Positions 11,601 to 28,507 of a DNA stretch of 64,000 nt are shown piece by piece (the first letter of the stretch is position 1; every line of letters starts with the position of its first letter). The notes beneath the pieces are model-generated. The model was not told where the DNA came from, made no database searches, and was given only the letters and a program-made list of their open reading frames with translations. Made by a program: the position numbers and the translations under genes. The stretch is from Salvator merianae (Eukaryota; Chordata; Lepidosauria; Squamata; Teiidae): assembly GCA_003586115.2 (NCBI GenBank), contig QVOM02000029.1, forward strand, positions 30,704,929 through 30,768,928, in the 5' to 3' direction.

Positions 11601-14600
11601 GTACACTGCTATCAAACTATAGTTTTCATTAAGAACAGGTTTAAAATTGAGCGTTAGTAGGGCAGTCTGTTATCCAGAAAGCACCCCATCCTTGCCAAAA
11701 GTCTGTCTTGTTCTTCTGCTTTTACCATGGTTCCATCTTCTATTAAACATCATTTGGACAATTGTCCTTTTACTTGTCATCTTCTGGGCCTGGGCAAAGT
11801 AGTTTCTAACTACAGAAGACAATTCCACCAACATCACCTAACTGCTACTTGTTTTTAAAATTCATCTTTTACATATTATGGATATTTATATAAATATTAT
11901 GTACAAAAAAAACATTTGCTTGCAGATTTCCCATTGCAACTAAAATGGTTACGAACTACTGTTTAATAGTTAACTTCTATCTTCTGCATCTAGTTATTTC
12001 CTTTATGGATAAACTTGTAGAGTACACTGTAACATTTATAACAAGCTAGATTAACAAGATGCTTTTATACAGGAGTTATACATTTTAAATGAATGTTTCT
12101 AAGTAGCTTTAAAATAGTAGATATGTAGTTAAATTCTATTAATGCATATAAAACATACAAAGCTTACGACAGACAGTACAGTAGTAAAACAGACAGATTA
12201 AAGGTCATGTTTAGAGTGGTGATTAATTGTCTCTGTTCTTCCTAAAATTGATGTGGAGAATCAGCCTTATGGCAGGATTGCATTAATTTCTTCTATAAGT
12301 TTAAATGTGTTAGATTGGCCTTTTGACTAATTTGTACATTTGGCTATATAACCCGGTTCCAACTGTATCCTTTTCTATTTCATTAACCTCTAACAGCAGT
12401 TGACCTGATAACAGTTTCAGCATATTATTAAGCATTCAAGACTAGCAAAACTTTGGCAATGTGTAAGTGTAACACAGTGACAAGAAGAGAGAGCGTTTTA
12501 ACAATTAAATCTGCTAATACTGGCTACACAGGGTGAAATTGTGCTACATCCACCCAGAGATAGCCCAAAATCAGCCAACTAATCAGACACATTTGACTTT
12601 TTTTTTTTTTTTTAGTGTTCTCTATGGTTAGGATGATTAGTCTGGCTGATTATCTGGTAGACCTGGACCCAGTCTATTCATATGTTTAATACTTCAACCC
12701 AGGAACAAACTCCTTTGCACTTGGATTCTGATTGCTCTTCACTACCAGATCCTACACTAACAAACTGTCAGTGCTAACAAGATCATTAAATGGGTCCTGA
12801 ATTTGATCCAGTGTTTTGGGAGTTCCTTAGCTGGAATAAACTACTCATATTCTTCTTCCTCATTCAGCATTTCCTGGAAGCAATGTTATATACATTCTTT
12901 CTCCCACAACTGCTTTTCCAATCTTCCTGTTGAACTTCTTTCATTTTCCATCCACATGTAATCAGAAAATGGTTTATCATTTTCATAAGAGTGACCATTC
13001 ATGGTCACATCTTCATTGATAATGCTTGGACTATAACTCCTCCAGCTTGGGTCTTCCATGGGTGTGTCTTGCACTTCAGCCTCATACAAAAGCAGCGCAA
13101 ACGTAAAGGCTCCAGACTACCGCCTCTTCTTACATTCCTACACTTGGCTCCCCTGTTCTTTGAGTGCATAACTAAAACTGAAAAGTTACAGAGTCTGTCA
13201 CACTTTAATGTGATGCATTGGTTATCTTTCACAGTTCTGCATTTTAATCTGTTTGAAAAAACTTTATCCTAGGGATTTGTACCTGGTCTGTTTGGAACAT
13301 CACATGGAGCACTTCAGTTCATGGCATATGAAGAACTAAAATCAAAATATAATAGATATCGAAATAGACCATCAGATTTAAAATTGGTACGTAATCTGTA
13401 AAATAAAAGTATTGTAGTATTCTTTCTAGCTATTTTAACAGGGCGATCTTCATTTTACTTGGATAATTAGAAGACAGATGTATAATTTATGGGTTGGTTG
13501 ATGCATACATGTCCCGGATATATTCATATTTTAATGTCAAAAAATGTGTAACGTTGTATAGAATGAATAACAAGCACTTTGAGAAGTGTGAAAATTTCCT
13601 TAGTGTTCTTTGTATGAAGTTAATCATACCTTATATTAGTGTCATTTTGCTTTTAGAGCACTTTAGAATACATCTCAATGGCAGCGTTGTCGAAAATATT
13701 TGCAGTTTCGGCAACATACCCCTATCAGGTTGTGAGAGCACGTCTTCAGGATCAGCACAACAAATACTCGGGAGTAGTTGATGTCATCCAGAGGACATGG
13801 AGGTAGGCTGTGGGATCTAATTCTGGTTACGATCATTAATGCATTTTGTATTTTTAAAGATGTTCTTCATGCTTTCTAGAGCCTTTATAAGAGCAGGAAA
13901 GTTCTGACAAGCCCGGCAGAGCACATCATGGTTTGATGACAAGAGTTTTATCCTAACCCTGTAGGCTCCAGGAGGTTGTGGGGGAACGATACTCTGTCTA
14001 TGTCTAGGTAAGGGCTCCCATTCTTACTGTGGGAAAAGATGCCCCAGCATACCTAAACATCATGGTCCCATTTGAGATTGTGCAACTGTTTTGAAACGCC
14101 TCTACAGCAAAAGTGTTGCAAAGGCATGCTTACCTTTCTCCTACTTATCATTTTTACGCCTGGTATATCTAGGCATCCCTGATGGAAGCCATCATTCTTT
14201 GATTCAGTTTTTCTCTGCATCAGGTGGGGTCTGTTGATAAAACCTTTAGCATTGCTTATGATCCTAAGCCTATGTTTCTTCTTTGCATCTTGAATGCAAA
14301 GAAAGATATGCAAAGAAGACAATGTGGAGGAGGAGTCATGAAGCAAGCAGATGGTTTTTGATGTGGTTCTCCTTTGCTCTCTATCGAAACCTAGAACCCA
14401 AGGCTCCAGTCTCTTCTTCCATGTGGCTGAAAGTGGGCATGCTGGTTGCCATTAGGGCAGCTAGCTCCACTGTTTCAGGCAGCGTATGAAAAGTGGGGAC
14501 AGGGCTTTGTTTGGAGACTTTCTCATTACAGTAGCTGGGATAGGCATTAAATGGAAGGGACCGAGATAACAACAGTATGTTTCTGCTCTAGTTTGAGAAG

Positions 14601-17600
14601 ACACCACAAGACATCACAAAACTGGAAACTCTAAATGGAAAAAATCTCTTTTAGCTCTAAAGAGGACCCAAATGTAGATCCATTCCTGATACAAAGCCTG
14701 CAGTCCTTGACAAAACCAGTCATTGAGAGCAATTCACTGTCTCACAGGGATGTTGGGCACGTTTCCTTGGAAAAACCTGGATACCAGTCTACAACTTAGC
14801 ATGGGTGTTCTGTGTTCTGTTGATCCTTGTGACCTTTTCAGAGGAGCAGAAGCCACCACTGACTATCTAAGCATCCTAGTCCTTGAGAGTTACACCCATG
14901 GCTGCTGTGCTGGTCTATGTGACCCAAATCTTGAGCAGACAGTTGGGCGTGTCATCTGCCTAACTTAGCAGTCTTTCCAAGAGAAGCCCACACAGTTCAA
15001 AGCTAAGAAAGGCACATGTTCTTGGTAGACAGGCTGCTAGAGGCCTCTTTCAATGCATTTCATGATGCAGAAGAACTCCTTCACAACTAAAGTAACTCAC
15101 TGGCTATTAATTGCCTGCTCTCCTTCTAAAGGGGTAATTCAGAAGTAGTTACAATACAACATTTCATGGAGGCATGGTAGGACTCAATAGGAATCAGTTG
15201 TTTGTGCAACCCCAAGGCAGTGCCAGTGTTCCAAATCTGCATTTCAGTCAGCCATGGGCATAGAAACCGACAGTAAAATACAGACACAAAGAGGACAGAA
15301 TAGCTAAGTTTAGTTCTTCTGAAATTCACTGTTGTGCATTAACATAGGGCATCAGTCCTTGGAGTCTTAGAACTGTAAATAAAATAAAATTAACTAATTA
15401 CTGTAGTTCTACAGCCGTACACAAGATCTACAGAGGTAACTGACTTATGGATACAGAGGGGCCCACAAAAAGGAAAGTGTTTGGGGCTTGAACAGTGTAC
15501 CTTAATCCTTGTTGGAAAATTGAAGCAATCTACATGCTTAAAGCAACCCAAGGATCTACTCCCAAATCTGGTTGTTTTATATGGTCATTCCTTGTATAAT
15601 ACTATAGTTTGGTTCCAACAAACTACTGTGTAGTGCAAAACTTTGTTATGGAGGTAATTGCTGCCTATGGTAAACTGTAGGTTGTGGTTGTTGTTGTTTC
15701 TACCCCGGCCTATACTGAGGGATCCCAGGGCAGCTTACAAAAACTGTATAAAAACTATTAAAGTAAAAAATATTTCATGGCACCCCACCACACCACCACC
15801 CTAACCCAACAATACAACAGCCCAGCAGCAATGAGGGCGCATCTCAGAGGGTCAAGGACCATATGCTTGGGCAAAGAGAAAGGTCTGTACCAGGCGCCGA
15901 AACCCAAACAGGGATGGCGCCTGGCGAATCTCAGTCGGGAGGCTGTTCCACAACCTGCGGGCAGCCATAGAGAAAGCCCTCCCCCACCCCCCGCACTAAT
16001 GCAGGGGAAGGGACCACCAGGAGAGACTCCCCCTGTGACCTCAGTGTGCGGGCAGGCGCATATGAGTGGAGGCACTCCTTTTAGGTAGGTAGGGCCCAAA
16101 CCATTTAGGGCTTTATAGACCAAAGTCAACACCTTGAATTGAGCCCGGAAACGTATTGGAAGCCAGTAAAGACTTTTCAGAACCGGCGAGATATGCGCAC
16201 AGCCTGGTTGACCCGGCAGCAGATGAGCTGCTGCATTCTGCACTAGCTTCAGTTTCTGGACTGTCTTCAAAGGTAGCCCCATGTAGAGTGCATTACAGTA
16301 GTCCAAATGGGAGGTTACCAGGGCCTGCAGAACTGTGGCCAGGTTCCCAGTGTCCAAATATGGGTGAAGCTGCCAAACCAGTCGGGGCCTCTGGTAGGCA
16401 CTCCTGGCCACCGCCGCCACATGTAATTCAAGGGACAGTGATGAATCCAGGAGGACCCCGAGGTCTCGCACCCGGTCCCTGAGAGGAAGAACATTCCCAT
16501 CCAGCACCGGGTGTCCTGAGATGACCGGAACATGGAAGCTCTGAACCCACAGAACTTCCGTTTTGTCTGGATTCAGTTGGAGTTTATTGGTTCTCATCCA
16601 GCCTATCACCGCCCCCAGACAGCAGTCCAGCACAGAGAGTGCCTCGCCTGACTCTGCTGGAATCAAGAGGTAGATCTGAGTGTCATCTGCATATTGATGG
16701 CACCCAACCCCAAACTCCCTAATGACTTTTCCAAGCAGCTGCATTTAGATGTTAAACAATAGTGGGGACAACACTGAGCGTTGGGGAACCCCGCAAGGGA
16801 GTTCCCATGGCTATGAGCGCTTGCCATGTACCACCACTCTCTGACACCTCCCCTGAAGAAAGGACTCGAGCCACCGCAGGACAGTGCCCTGAAGGCCCAG
16901 CCCCCGAAGTCGGTCCAGGAGGATACCATGGTCGATGGTATCAAATGCAGCTGATAGGTCCAGGAGAACCAACAAGGAGACATGCCCCCTGTCCCGAAGT
17001 AGGCCCATCCATCAGGGCGATCAAGGCAGTCTCTGTGCTGTAGCCCTGCCTGAAACTGGATTGAAACAGGTCTAGATAATTAGTATCCTCCAGGAATGTC
17101 TGCAGTTGTATCACCACTGCTGTCTCCAAGATCTTGCCCAGGAAAGGGACACTAGCTACTGGGCGATAGTTGCCTGGCACTGTGGGGTCCAGGAAAGACT
17201 TCTCAAGGAGGGGGCCTTGGAGGCCCAGTCTACTAACTTAACTCTGCTGACAGCATAGAGATGCGACTGACAATGGCAGAGTTGGGGTATGGCTAAAACT
17301 ACTGGTAAATCACTGGCTCTGCGGAAGTTATATTCTTGGCAAATAGTACCTTATTCATCACCATTTTACTAGTCTGTGAAGTATTTGTATAATATTATTT
17401 ACCACACTTGCACCACTTGGCACTTGTACCAATTGTCTGAGAGAGATTTCTGTCATCTGCTGCCATGGAAGAAGTTTTTAGGGTGGCAAGATGGAATTCT
17501 TTAGGCTAACTAGATGGCATTGCAAATTTTCCTTCAGCTGGTGACAGCACCAGCTGTTGCATTTCTGCTCTAAGCCACCATTTTCCAGCTCTGCAAAGCT

Positions 17601-18095
17601 GCAGGCTTCTGTTTTCAGCTAATGCTGAATAAAGGATATGGATTCAAAATCAGGATTTTAAGAGATGCCATGTTACAACTATCATAATTGTCTGCACAAA
17701 TAATTTTTCAGTGGAATAGTGACTTGGCCTTTTCAGTGCTTTCCTGAATTGGTCATTTACCTAAAAATTGTGGTTTCATAGTTCAGGATGGTAAGTTTTA
17801 GAAATAAAGATTAGCTTACTACTTATCTTACTAGCCTGCAGACTCAAGATAGCAGGAATTCAATAAAACATAATGAGATAATGGAAAGTAGCATTATTTA
17901 GAATCATCTAGGTATGTTTCCATAGCAAATGTGCTTAGACTTTTTTTTCTGCTTCATAACAGGAAAGAAGGAGTTCATGGATTTTACAAAGGAATTGTAC
18001 CTAACATTATCAGAGTCACTCCTGCATGCTGTATTACATTTGTAGTATATGAAAAAGTATCTCAGACATTGCTTGGCTTTAAAAAAAATGACTAA
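2470..18095 (+). CDS. SLC25A32: SLC25A32, mitochondrial folate/FAD carrier (complete, 7 coding exons)
   Basis: Join: 2470-2680, 7311-7461, 9181-9266, 9935-10095, 13273-13386, 13657-13802, 17963-18095; 1002 nt, 333 aa. It is an inner mitochondrial membrane carrier that brings folate and/or FAD into the matrix for one-carbon and flavoenzyme metabolism. The three carrier signatures are PLDLVKIRF (from residue 61), PIWVTKTRL (159) and PYQVVRARL (263). The tryptophan replacing the acidic residue in repeat 2 is typical of the folate/FAD/pyrimidine-nucleotide carrier branch. All junctions are GT-AG and keep the frame. The protein is about 18 residues longer than human (315 aa) because of an Ala/Ser-rich N-terminus before [10 protein letters not shown]; the ATG at 2470 is the first in this open frame but has a weak context (T at -3). 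It is tail to tail with CTHRC1. Confidence 0.95.
2681..7310 (+). other. SLC25A32: SLC25A32 intron 1
   Basis: A 4.6 kb intron. Apart from the L1 insertion at 5.2-5.6 kb I recognise no coding sequence. Short open frames near 6.1 kb and 7.0 kb show no protein family. Confidence 0.8.
5186..5634 (-). mobile_element. 5'-truncated L1-type LINE with target-site duplications
   Basis: A 17-bp direct repeat 'tgcattgcagttgtatg' flanks the insert exactly (5186-5202 and 5618-5634). The inserted 415 bp begins with a T-rich run on the plus strand, the poly(A) tail of a minus-strand element. Its reverse complement translates to an L1 ORF2 C-terminal-like peptide ([19 protein letters not shown]...) followed by an AT-rich 3' UTR. 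Truncation, tail and duplications are the marks of target-primed reverse transcription. Confidence 0.85.
7311..7461 (+). CDS. SLC25A32: SLC25A32 coding exon 2
   Basis: It encodes [18 protein letters not shown] through GLYFF, the matrix loop and second helix of repeat 1. The acceptor is catgcag|tgaat and the donor tttt|gtaagt. Confidence 0.94.
7462..9180 (+). other. SLC25A32: SLC25A32 intron 2
   Basis: AT-rich intron of 1.7 kb; I see no repeat family or coding sequence in it. Confidence 0.75.
9181..9266 (+). CDS. SLC25A32: SLC25A32 coding exon 3
   Basis: A short exon encoding [20 protein letters not shown] and then HLVSAAEA. Acceptor cttctcag|ctata, donor aggctg|gtgagc; phase is kept on both sides. 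Confidence 0.93.
9267..9934 (+). other. SLC25A32: SLC25A32 intron 3
   Basis: A 668 bp intron without recognised features. Confidence 0.75.
9935..10095 (+). CDS. SLC25A32: SLC25A32 coding exon 4
   Basis: It encodes [18 protein letters not shown] through [11 protein letters not shown], carrying the second, unusual carrier signature with tryptophan. Acceptor gatgacag|gagtc, donor ataag|gtaata. Confidence 0.95.
10850..10893. repeat. simple repeat (GT)n-(G)n-(GA)n
   Basis: About twelve GT units run into a G run and then GA units. Confidence 0.9.
12598..13059 (-). pseudogene. PAIP2: PAIP2 processed (retro)pseudogene
   Basis: On the minus strand the frame from 13059 reads [18 protein letters not shown], then [25 protein letters not shown] and [10 protein letters not shown], in order along the whole of PAIP2, the poly(A)-binding-protein interacting translational repressor. 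The C-terminal PAM2-like motif is still readable. There are no introns. In-frame stops lie at 12886-12888, 12841-12843 and 12752-12754, and one base is lost near the C-terminus. The coding-equivalent part ends at 12678-12680. A run of 16 A on this strand (T at 12598-12613) marks the retrocopy tail. The parental gene is elsewhere; this copy is non-functional as a protein. Confidence 0.9.
13273..13386 (+). CDS. SLC25A32: SLC25A32 coding exon 5
   Basis: It encodes [20 protein letters not shown] through PSDLKL, the end of repeat 2. Acceptor atcctag|ggatt, donor aattg|gtacgt; phase 0 at both ends. Confidence 0.95.
13657..13802 (+). CDS. SLC25A32: SLC25A32 coding exon 6
   Basis: It encodes [20 protein letters not shown] and [18 protein letters not shown], the third carrier signature. 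Acceptor cttttag|agcac, donor tggag|gtaggc. It follows exon 5 after a short 270 bp intron. Confidence 0.95.
15585..15665 (+). repeat. MITE-like repeat, relative of the copy near 57.9 kb
   Basis: It contains 'agtttggttccaacaaacta' preceded by a TATAATAC-like stretch. The reverse complement of 57895-57955 reads almost the same. The family is not identified. Confidence 0.5.
15678..17225 (-). mobile_element. L2/CR1-superfamily LINE, 3' half with reverse transcriptase
   Basis: Minus-strand frames give, in order, [33 protein letters not shown], the catalytic [20 protein letters not shown] and a C-terminal [18 protein letters not shown]. The last 328 codons (16744-15758) are uninterrupted, while the RT part upstream needs frame changes. 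The 3' end is an L2-like tail with GTAAGCTGCCC and AAC units. The element is 5'-truncated; no endonuclease is seen. It is not a host gene. Confidence 0.88.
17963..18095 (+). CDS. SLC25A32: SLC25A32 coding exon 7 and stop
   Basis: It encodes [31 protein letters not shown] and a short C-terminus ending FKKND before TAA at 18093-18095. Acceptor cataacag|gaaag. Confidence 0.94.
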
Positions 18096-18237
18096 ATTTT
18101 GCTGTTGCATCAAGGAGGACATTATTCCCATTTGATTCTGCAAAGAAATGGAAACCAACACAGATATGTGGCTCATTTAAGACTGAATTCTTCAGGTACT
18201 CAATGGAGAAAGTGGAGACAGAACATATTTTGTTCTA

Positions 18238-18243
18238 AATAAA
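18238..18243 (+). other. SLC25A32: poly(A) signal AATAAA, SLC25A32
   Basis: First canonical signal after the stop, 143 bp downstream. A second AATAAA at 18590-18595 could give a longer 3' UTR. Confidence 0.6.
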
Positions 18244-18589
18244 TCTCTTCTGTTTCATTCCTCAATTTTTACTTGTAATATTATTCTCTCTGTTCTTGGA
18301 ATTAAAAGATTTAACCCAGTAAAAAATCCATTCTTTCTAGTTCTGTTACATGAAAATAATTGTTTCATGACAGGACTGTAAACATGAAAGAAAAAAACAA
18401 CAGCTTGAACAACTAATACAAGTTACCTACTGCTTCTGTTCCTTCTTGTTCATTTGTGTCATTTAAAGAAATAAGTCTAATGTCATAGAGCTCTGCATCT
18501 CCCTTTAATTGATGTGAATCATGTTAGGAGACAGGATACAAATAAGCGAAAAATCTCTTGACAAGTAGTCAATCTCATTTTCTTATTTA

Positions 18590-18595
18590 AATAAA
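18590..18595 (+). other. SLC25A32: alternative poly(A) signal AATAAA, SLC25A32
   Basis: Canonical hexamer about 495 bp after the stop codon. Confidence 0.45.
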
Positions 18596-18839
18596 GTTTT
18601 GAAATACGATGATGAAATGTGAAAGACTTCTTTAAAATTATGTTGTAATCTAATATTGCTTAGTTTATGTTCACTTTTTCAAAAGAGCTATTTAAAATAA
18701 CTACGCGTTGTAGTGTAAGTGTACTTGAACACCAGCTGATTAGATTTGCTCAGCCAAGTTTAAAGTTCAACAACAAGAAAAAAAACTTCTAATACTTAAA
18801 TAATTGTTGGCTAACTGTAGTAAGTAGCTATGTTGCCTT

Positions 18840-18840
18840 C

Positions 18841-18883
<43 letters not shown>
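18840..18883. repeat. (CTTT)n microsatellite
   Basis: About eleven tandem tetranucleotide units. Confidence 0.95.
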
Positions 18884-19127
18884 GTGCTTCCAGAAGATAG
18901 CAGATCTGTTATCTGGAAAACAGAGAGCTGCCACCTAGAAATGCTGTGTTAATAAGACCAAAAAACACAGTTTGTTGTAATTGTGTATCCTGTTGGCACA
19001 TAAGGCTTTTGATTTTCAAACTGGCTTTTTCAGATTTGTGATTTGTATTTCTATGAAGTCCTACCATGAGATACATCCATACTACCAGTTCAGCTTAACT
19101 TTATTTTTATTCGGAGGGATATCATGT

Positions 19128-19330
19128 GTTATGATGTAGTAATTAGAATGTTGGATTAAAACATGGGAGGACAGCCATCATACTGTCAAGCAGTCATGAC
19201 GCATCCCTGAGCCTCAAATCAGTCACTCTCGGACTAATCTACATCACAGGGTTGTTGGCAGCAGCAGTTGGTGCAGCATACTATCTTTAGCTTCTGGGAG
19301 GAATAGGCAAAATTAAAATTAAATATAGCT
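19128..19330 (+). mobile_element. degraded tRNA-derived SINE
   Basis: It matches the common squamate SINE layout: a GTGTAGT-AGAATGTTGGA head, a 'cagtcactctcggactaa' middle and 'catcacagggttgttg' near the end. Confidence 0.65.
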
Positions 19331-19629
19331 ATCATTAGTATTGCACACATAAAGGGATGTGAGATCACTTTCTTCACTGAAGTGAATGCAGGAGCTATGT
19401 AGTCAAGGAATCAGGCCAACAACTTTCCTAAGATTGAGGCAGGAGCACTCCAAAAAGCAATTAGTATTCTGCTATATTAAAGGTCCTAGTATACCTACTC
19501 CAGTTTGATACAAAATCCGATGTTCTTTAGAAAAGGATTTTATTTGCAACTACCCTTCTCATGGTATTTAAAATCATTTTTTCCTCTGGTGGTAGTTGTG
19601 TGATTGAAAAAAATTAAACGCTGCTAGTT

Positions 19630-20100
19630 AACGATTTTCTATTGCACTCTAGAAAATACAACAGACAAAGGTTCATATAATCAAAGCAACAGTTTACCCA
19701 GTAGTAATTAATGGCTGTGAGAGTTGGACCATAAGGAAGGCTAAGTGCTAAAGAATCAATGCTTTTGAATTGTGGTGCTGGAGAAGACTTTCAACAACCC
19801 CTTGTACTGCAGAGAGATCAAACCAGTCAGCTGTTTAGTGGAAAGACAAATACTGAAGCTGAAGCTCAAATACTTTGGCCATATAATGAGAAGATAGGAC
19901 TCACTGAAAAAGACTCTGATGGTGGGAATGAAAGCAACAGAAGGGGGACATCAGAGGATGAGATGGATAGATAGTGTTATGGAGGCAGTAAACATGAGTC
20001 TGGGTAAACTTTGAGAATCAGTGGAAGGCGGGCCCAGTGTGCTGTTTTCCATGATGTTGGGGAGAGTCAAAGATGACTGTGGGACTGGACAGCGACAATT
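19630..20100 (+). mobile_element. RTE/BovB LINE, 3' fragment
   Basis: The plus strand reads as the BovB ORF2 C-terminus (VIIKATVYPVVINGCESWTI-like, then an FELWCWRRL-like motif) and the BovB 3' end 'gtgggactggacagcgaca'. Frames are broken. It ends about 30 bp from the CTHRC1 poly(A) signal. Confidence 0.85.
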
Positions 20101-20129
20101 ATATTATGGCTATTTATAAAACAGTATTT

Positions 20130-20135
20130 TTTATT
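20130..20135 (-). other. CTHRC1: poly(A) signal AATAAA, CTHRC1
   Basis: TTTATT on the plus strand, 261 bp beyond the CTHRC1 stop codon. Confidence 0.6.
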
Positions 20136-20395
20136 ATCAAATATAATAATGAGTCTACAGTTTATATAAACAGTAATACAGTACACAAAACCAGTTTGTT
20201 TCAGAATCTGTACCAAAATGTTTTAGAAAATGTCAAGAATTTTTTAGTTAGAAAAATTAGTTACAGAGGTTTCTGCACATACGCTTGTGCGTTACAGTCA
20301 AGTGTTTTCTTCTAAATACAACTAGATTTCAAGGATGGGATCATAAGGCATGAGATATAAGTGGTTGGGATAGGAGGACAGTTTCTAGAAGCCTT

Positions 20396-27154
<6,759 letters not shown>

Positions 27155-27587
27155 AGCTCGCGGCAGCGGCGGCGAAGGCTCTTTGCTTGGACCTAGCAGC
27201 GGGGCGCGCGGGCAGCTGAATGGGACTGTCTGTTTCTCTGCCGCCGCGCCGCCCGCCCGCATAAACGAGCTTTTCACTGCCTGCCTCCCAGGGGACGGGC
27301 AGGAATGCGCTTCGCGCTTCTGTAGCCGCCGCCGCCTCCTCCTAATCCAGCAGCGTGCAGAGCAGAGGGCCAAAAGGGGGGGGGGTCTCATCAGAACGGT
27401 AGGGAGAGGGAGGAGGGCACAAGAGGGGCCAAAACCACACAGCGGGGTTTGCAATACAGAGCCTGTGACTTCGCTTCGCCCCCGGGACGCCGACGCCTCT
27501 CCAGCCAGATGATAATAGCCGCCGCCAGGGGGCGCAGGAACCAGGTATGCGTCGTGGCTGCCCTGCAGAGCGTCCTGACCCCCTGCC
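27155..27587 (-). promoter_or_regulatory. CTHRC1: CTHRC1 5' UTR and CpG-rich promoter region
   Basis: The sequence upstream of the CTHRC1 ATG is strongly GC- and CpG-rich up to the N gap, with G runs near 27.37 kb. No TATA box is evident near the ATG. The exact start site is not readable, and part of the promoter may be lost in the gap. Confidence 0.6.
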
Positions 27588-27795
27588 NNNNNNNNNNNNN
27601 NNNNNNNNNNNNNNNNNNNNNNNNNNNNNNNNNNNNNNNNNNNNNNNNNNNNNNNNNNNNNNNNNNNNNNNNNNNNNNNNNNNNNNNNNNNNNNNNNNNN
27701 NNNNNNNNNNNNNNNNNNNNNNNNNNNNNNNNNNNNNNNNNNNNNNNNNNNNNNNNNNNNNNNNNNNNNNNNNNNNNNNNNNNNNNNNNNNNNNN
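27588..27795. other. assembly gap (208 N)
   Basis: A run of N inside the CpG-rich region. Frames crossing it are meaningless. Confidence 1.
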
Positions 27796-28216
27796 CATGC
27801 AGCTTTCAGGGATTTCGGCACATGGCGCGGCCTGGGGGCCTTTTGGTTTCCCAAACTGGCGCTGCTGGTCCTCCTGGGGCTGAACGCGAAAACGAGGCTC
27901 TGGCAGGTAGTGCTGCAGACTAGCATTCCCTTCTGTGACCCATGAAGGTGACAACAGGAATACAAAAAGAAAGAAACAGTATTTCTGTTTGTCAAGAAGT
28001 GCAAGTAAACAAACGAAGAAAGGCAAAAAGCCTTGCTGGAGTCAAGGAAACTACCTCATATTCTTCCGCATTCTCCATTAGGAAGTCAACCCTGACTGGA
28101 AGGGCTGAAGTTGAGGCCACATGAAGGAGAAGGCAGGATTCACTGGAAATGGCCCTGATGCTGGGGAAGATTGAAGGCAAAAGGAGAAGGGGAATGCAGA
28201 GGGTGAGACAGAGGCC

Positions 28217-28378
28217 GTGTAGACAGAGCAGGTATTTTCTGTACATTTATTGCCGCGTGGTATAGTGGAAGTCATAACCCACACGCTGACACAGGTGTTC
28301 CCATTAACTGCTTAAAATAGCCTGACAGCAGGGCAACTTTACCAAGTCCCTGACAAGTAATGGGTTTTGTAGGAAGTA
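28217..28378 (+). repeat. direct repeat, copy 1
   Basis: It shares 'gtagacagagca', 'ttttctgta', 'cttaaaatagcct' and 'gtaatgggttttgtaggaag' in the same order with 29171-29389. Copy 1 lacks about 50 bp present in copy 2. It runs straight into a BovB-type tail. Confidence 0.8.
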
Positions 28379-28507
28379 ATATAATGGAAGCAACGAACAT
28401 GAGCTTGGGCAAATTTCAGGAGAAAGTAGAGGGCAGAAGGACCTGGCTTGCTGTGCTCCATGGGTCTCAGAGAGTCAGACACAACGTAATAACTGAACAA
28501 CAACAAA
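28378..28507 (+). mobile_element. BovB-type 3' tail (LINE fragment or Sauria-type SINE tail)
   Basis: It contains 'gcaacgaacatgagcttggg', 'gtgctccatgggtct' and the terminal 'gtcagacacaac...ctgaacaacaacaa', the BovB 3' end shared with Sauria SINEs. Confidence 0.75.

Larger units (their letters stand above)
10096..13272 (+). other. SLC25A32: SLC25A32 intron 4
   Basis: A 3.2 kb intron holding a GT/G/GA simple repeat near 10.85 kb and, on the opposite strand, a PAIP2 processed pseudogene near its 3' end. Nothing else is recognised. Confidence 0.8.
13803..17962 (+). other. SLC25A32: SLC25A32 intron 6
   Basis: A 4.2 kb intron whose second half is mostly an antisense L2-type LINE. The first half (13.8-15.5 kb) shows nothing recognisable. 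Confidence 0.8.
18096..20395. other. convergent intergenic region SLC25A32 / CTHRC1
   Basis: It holds the SLC25A32 3' UTR (to about 18.25 or 18.6 kb by its poly(A) signals), a CTTT microsatellite, a degraded SINE, a BovB fragment and the CTHRC1 3' UTR (about 20.1-20.4 kb). Confidence 0.75.

Noticed and set aside
13005..13232. 75-aa frame overlapping the PAIP2 copy as a separate gene
   Set aside because: It is a frame shadow and upstream remainder of the processed pseudogene region with no independent homology seen.
15758..16744. 328-aa minus-strand frame as a host gene
   Set aside because: It is the RT C-terminal half of an L2-type LINE ([18 protein letters not shown]), continuous with further RT motifs upstream.
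18840..18883. CRISPR-like or functional tandem array
   Set aside because: It is a plain CTTT microsatellite.
27342..28026. Long frames crossing the N run
   Set aside because: They are open only because N cannot give a stop codon.
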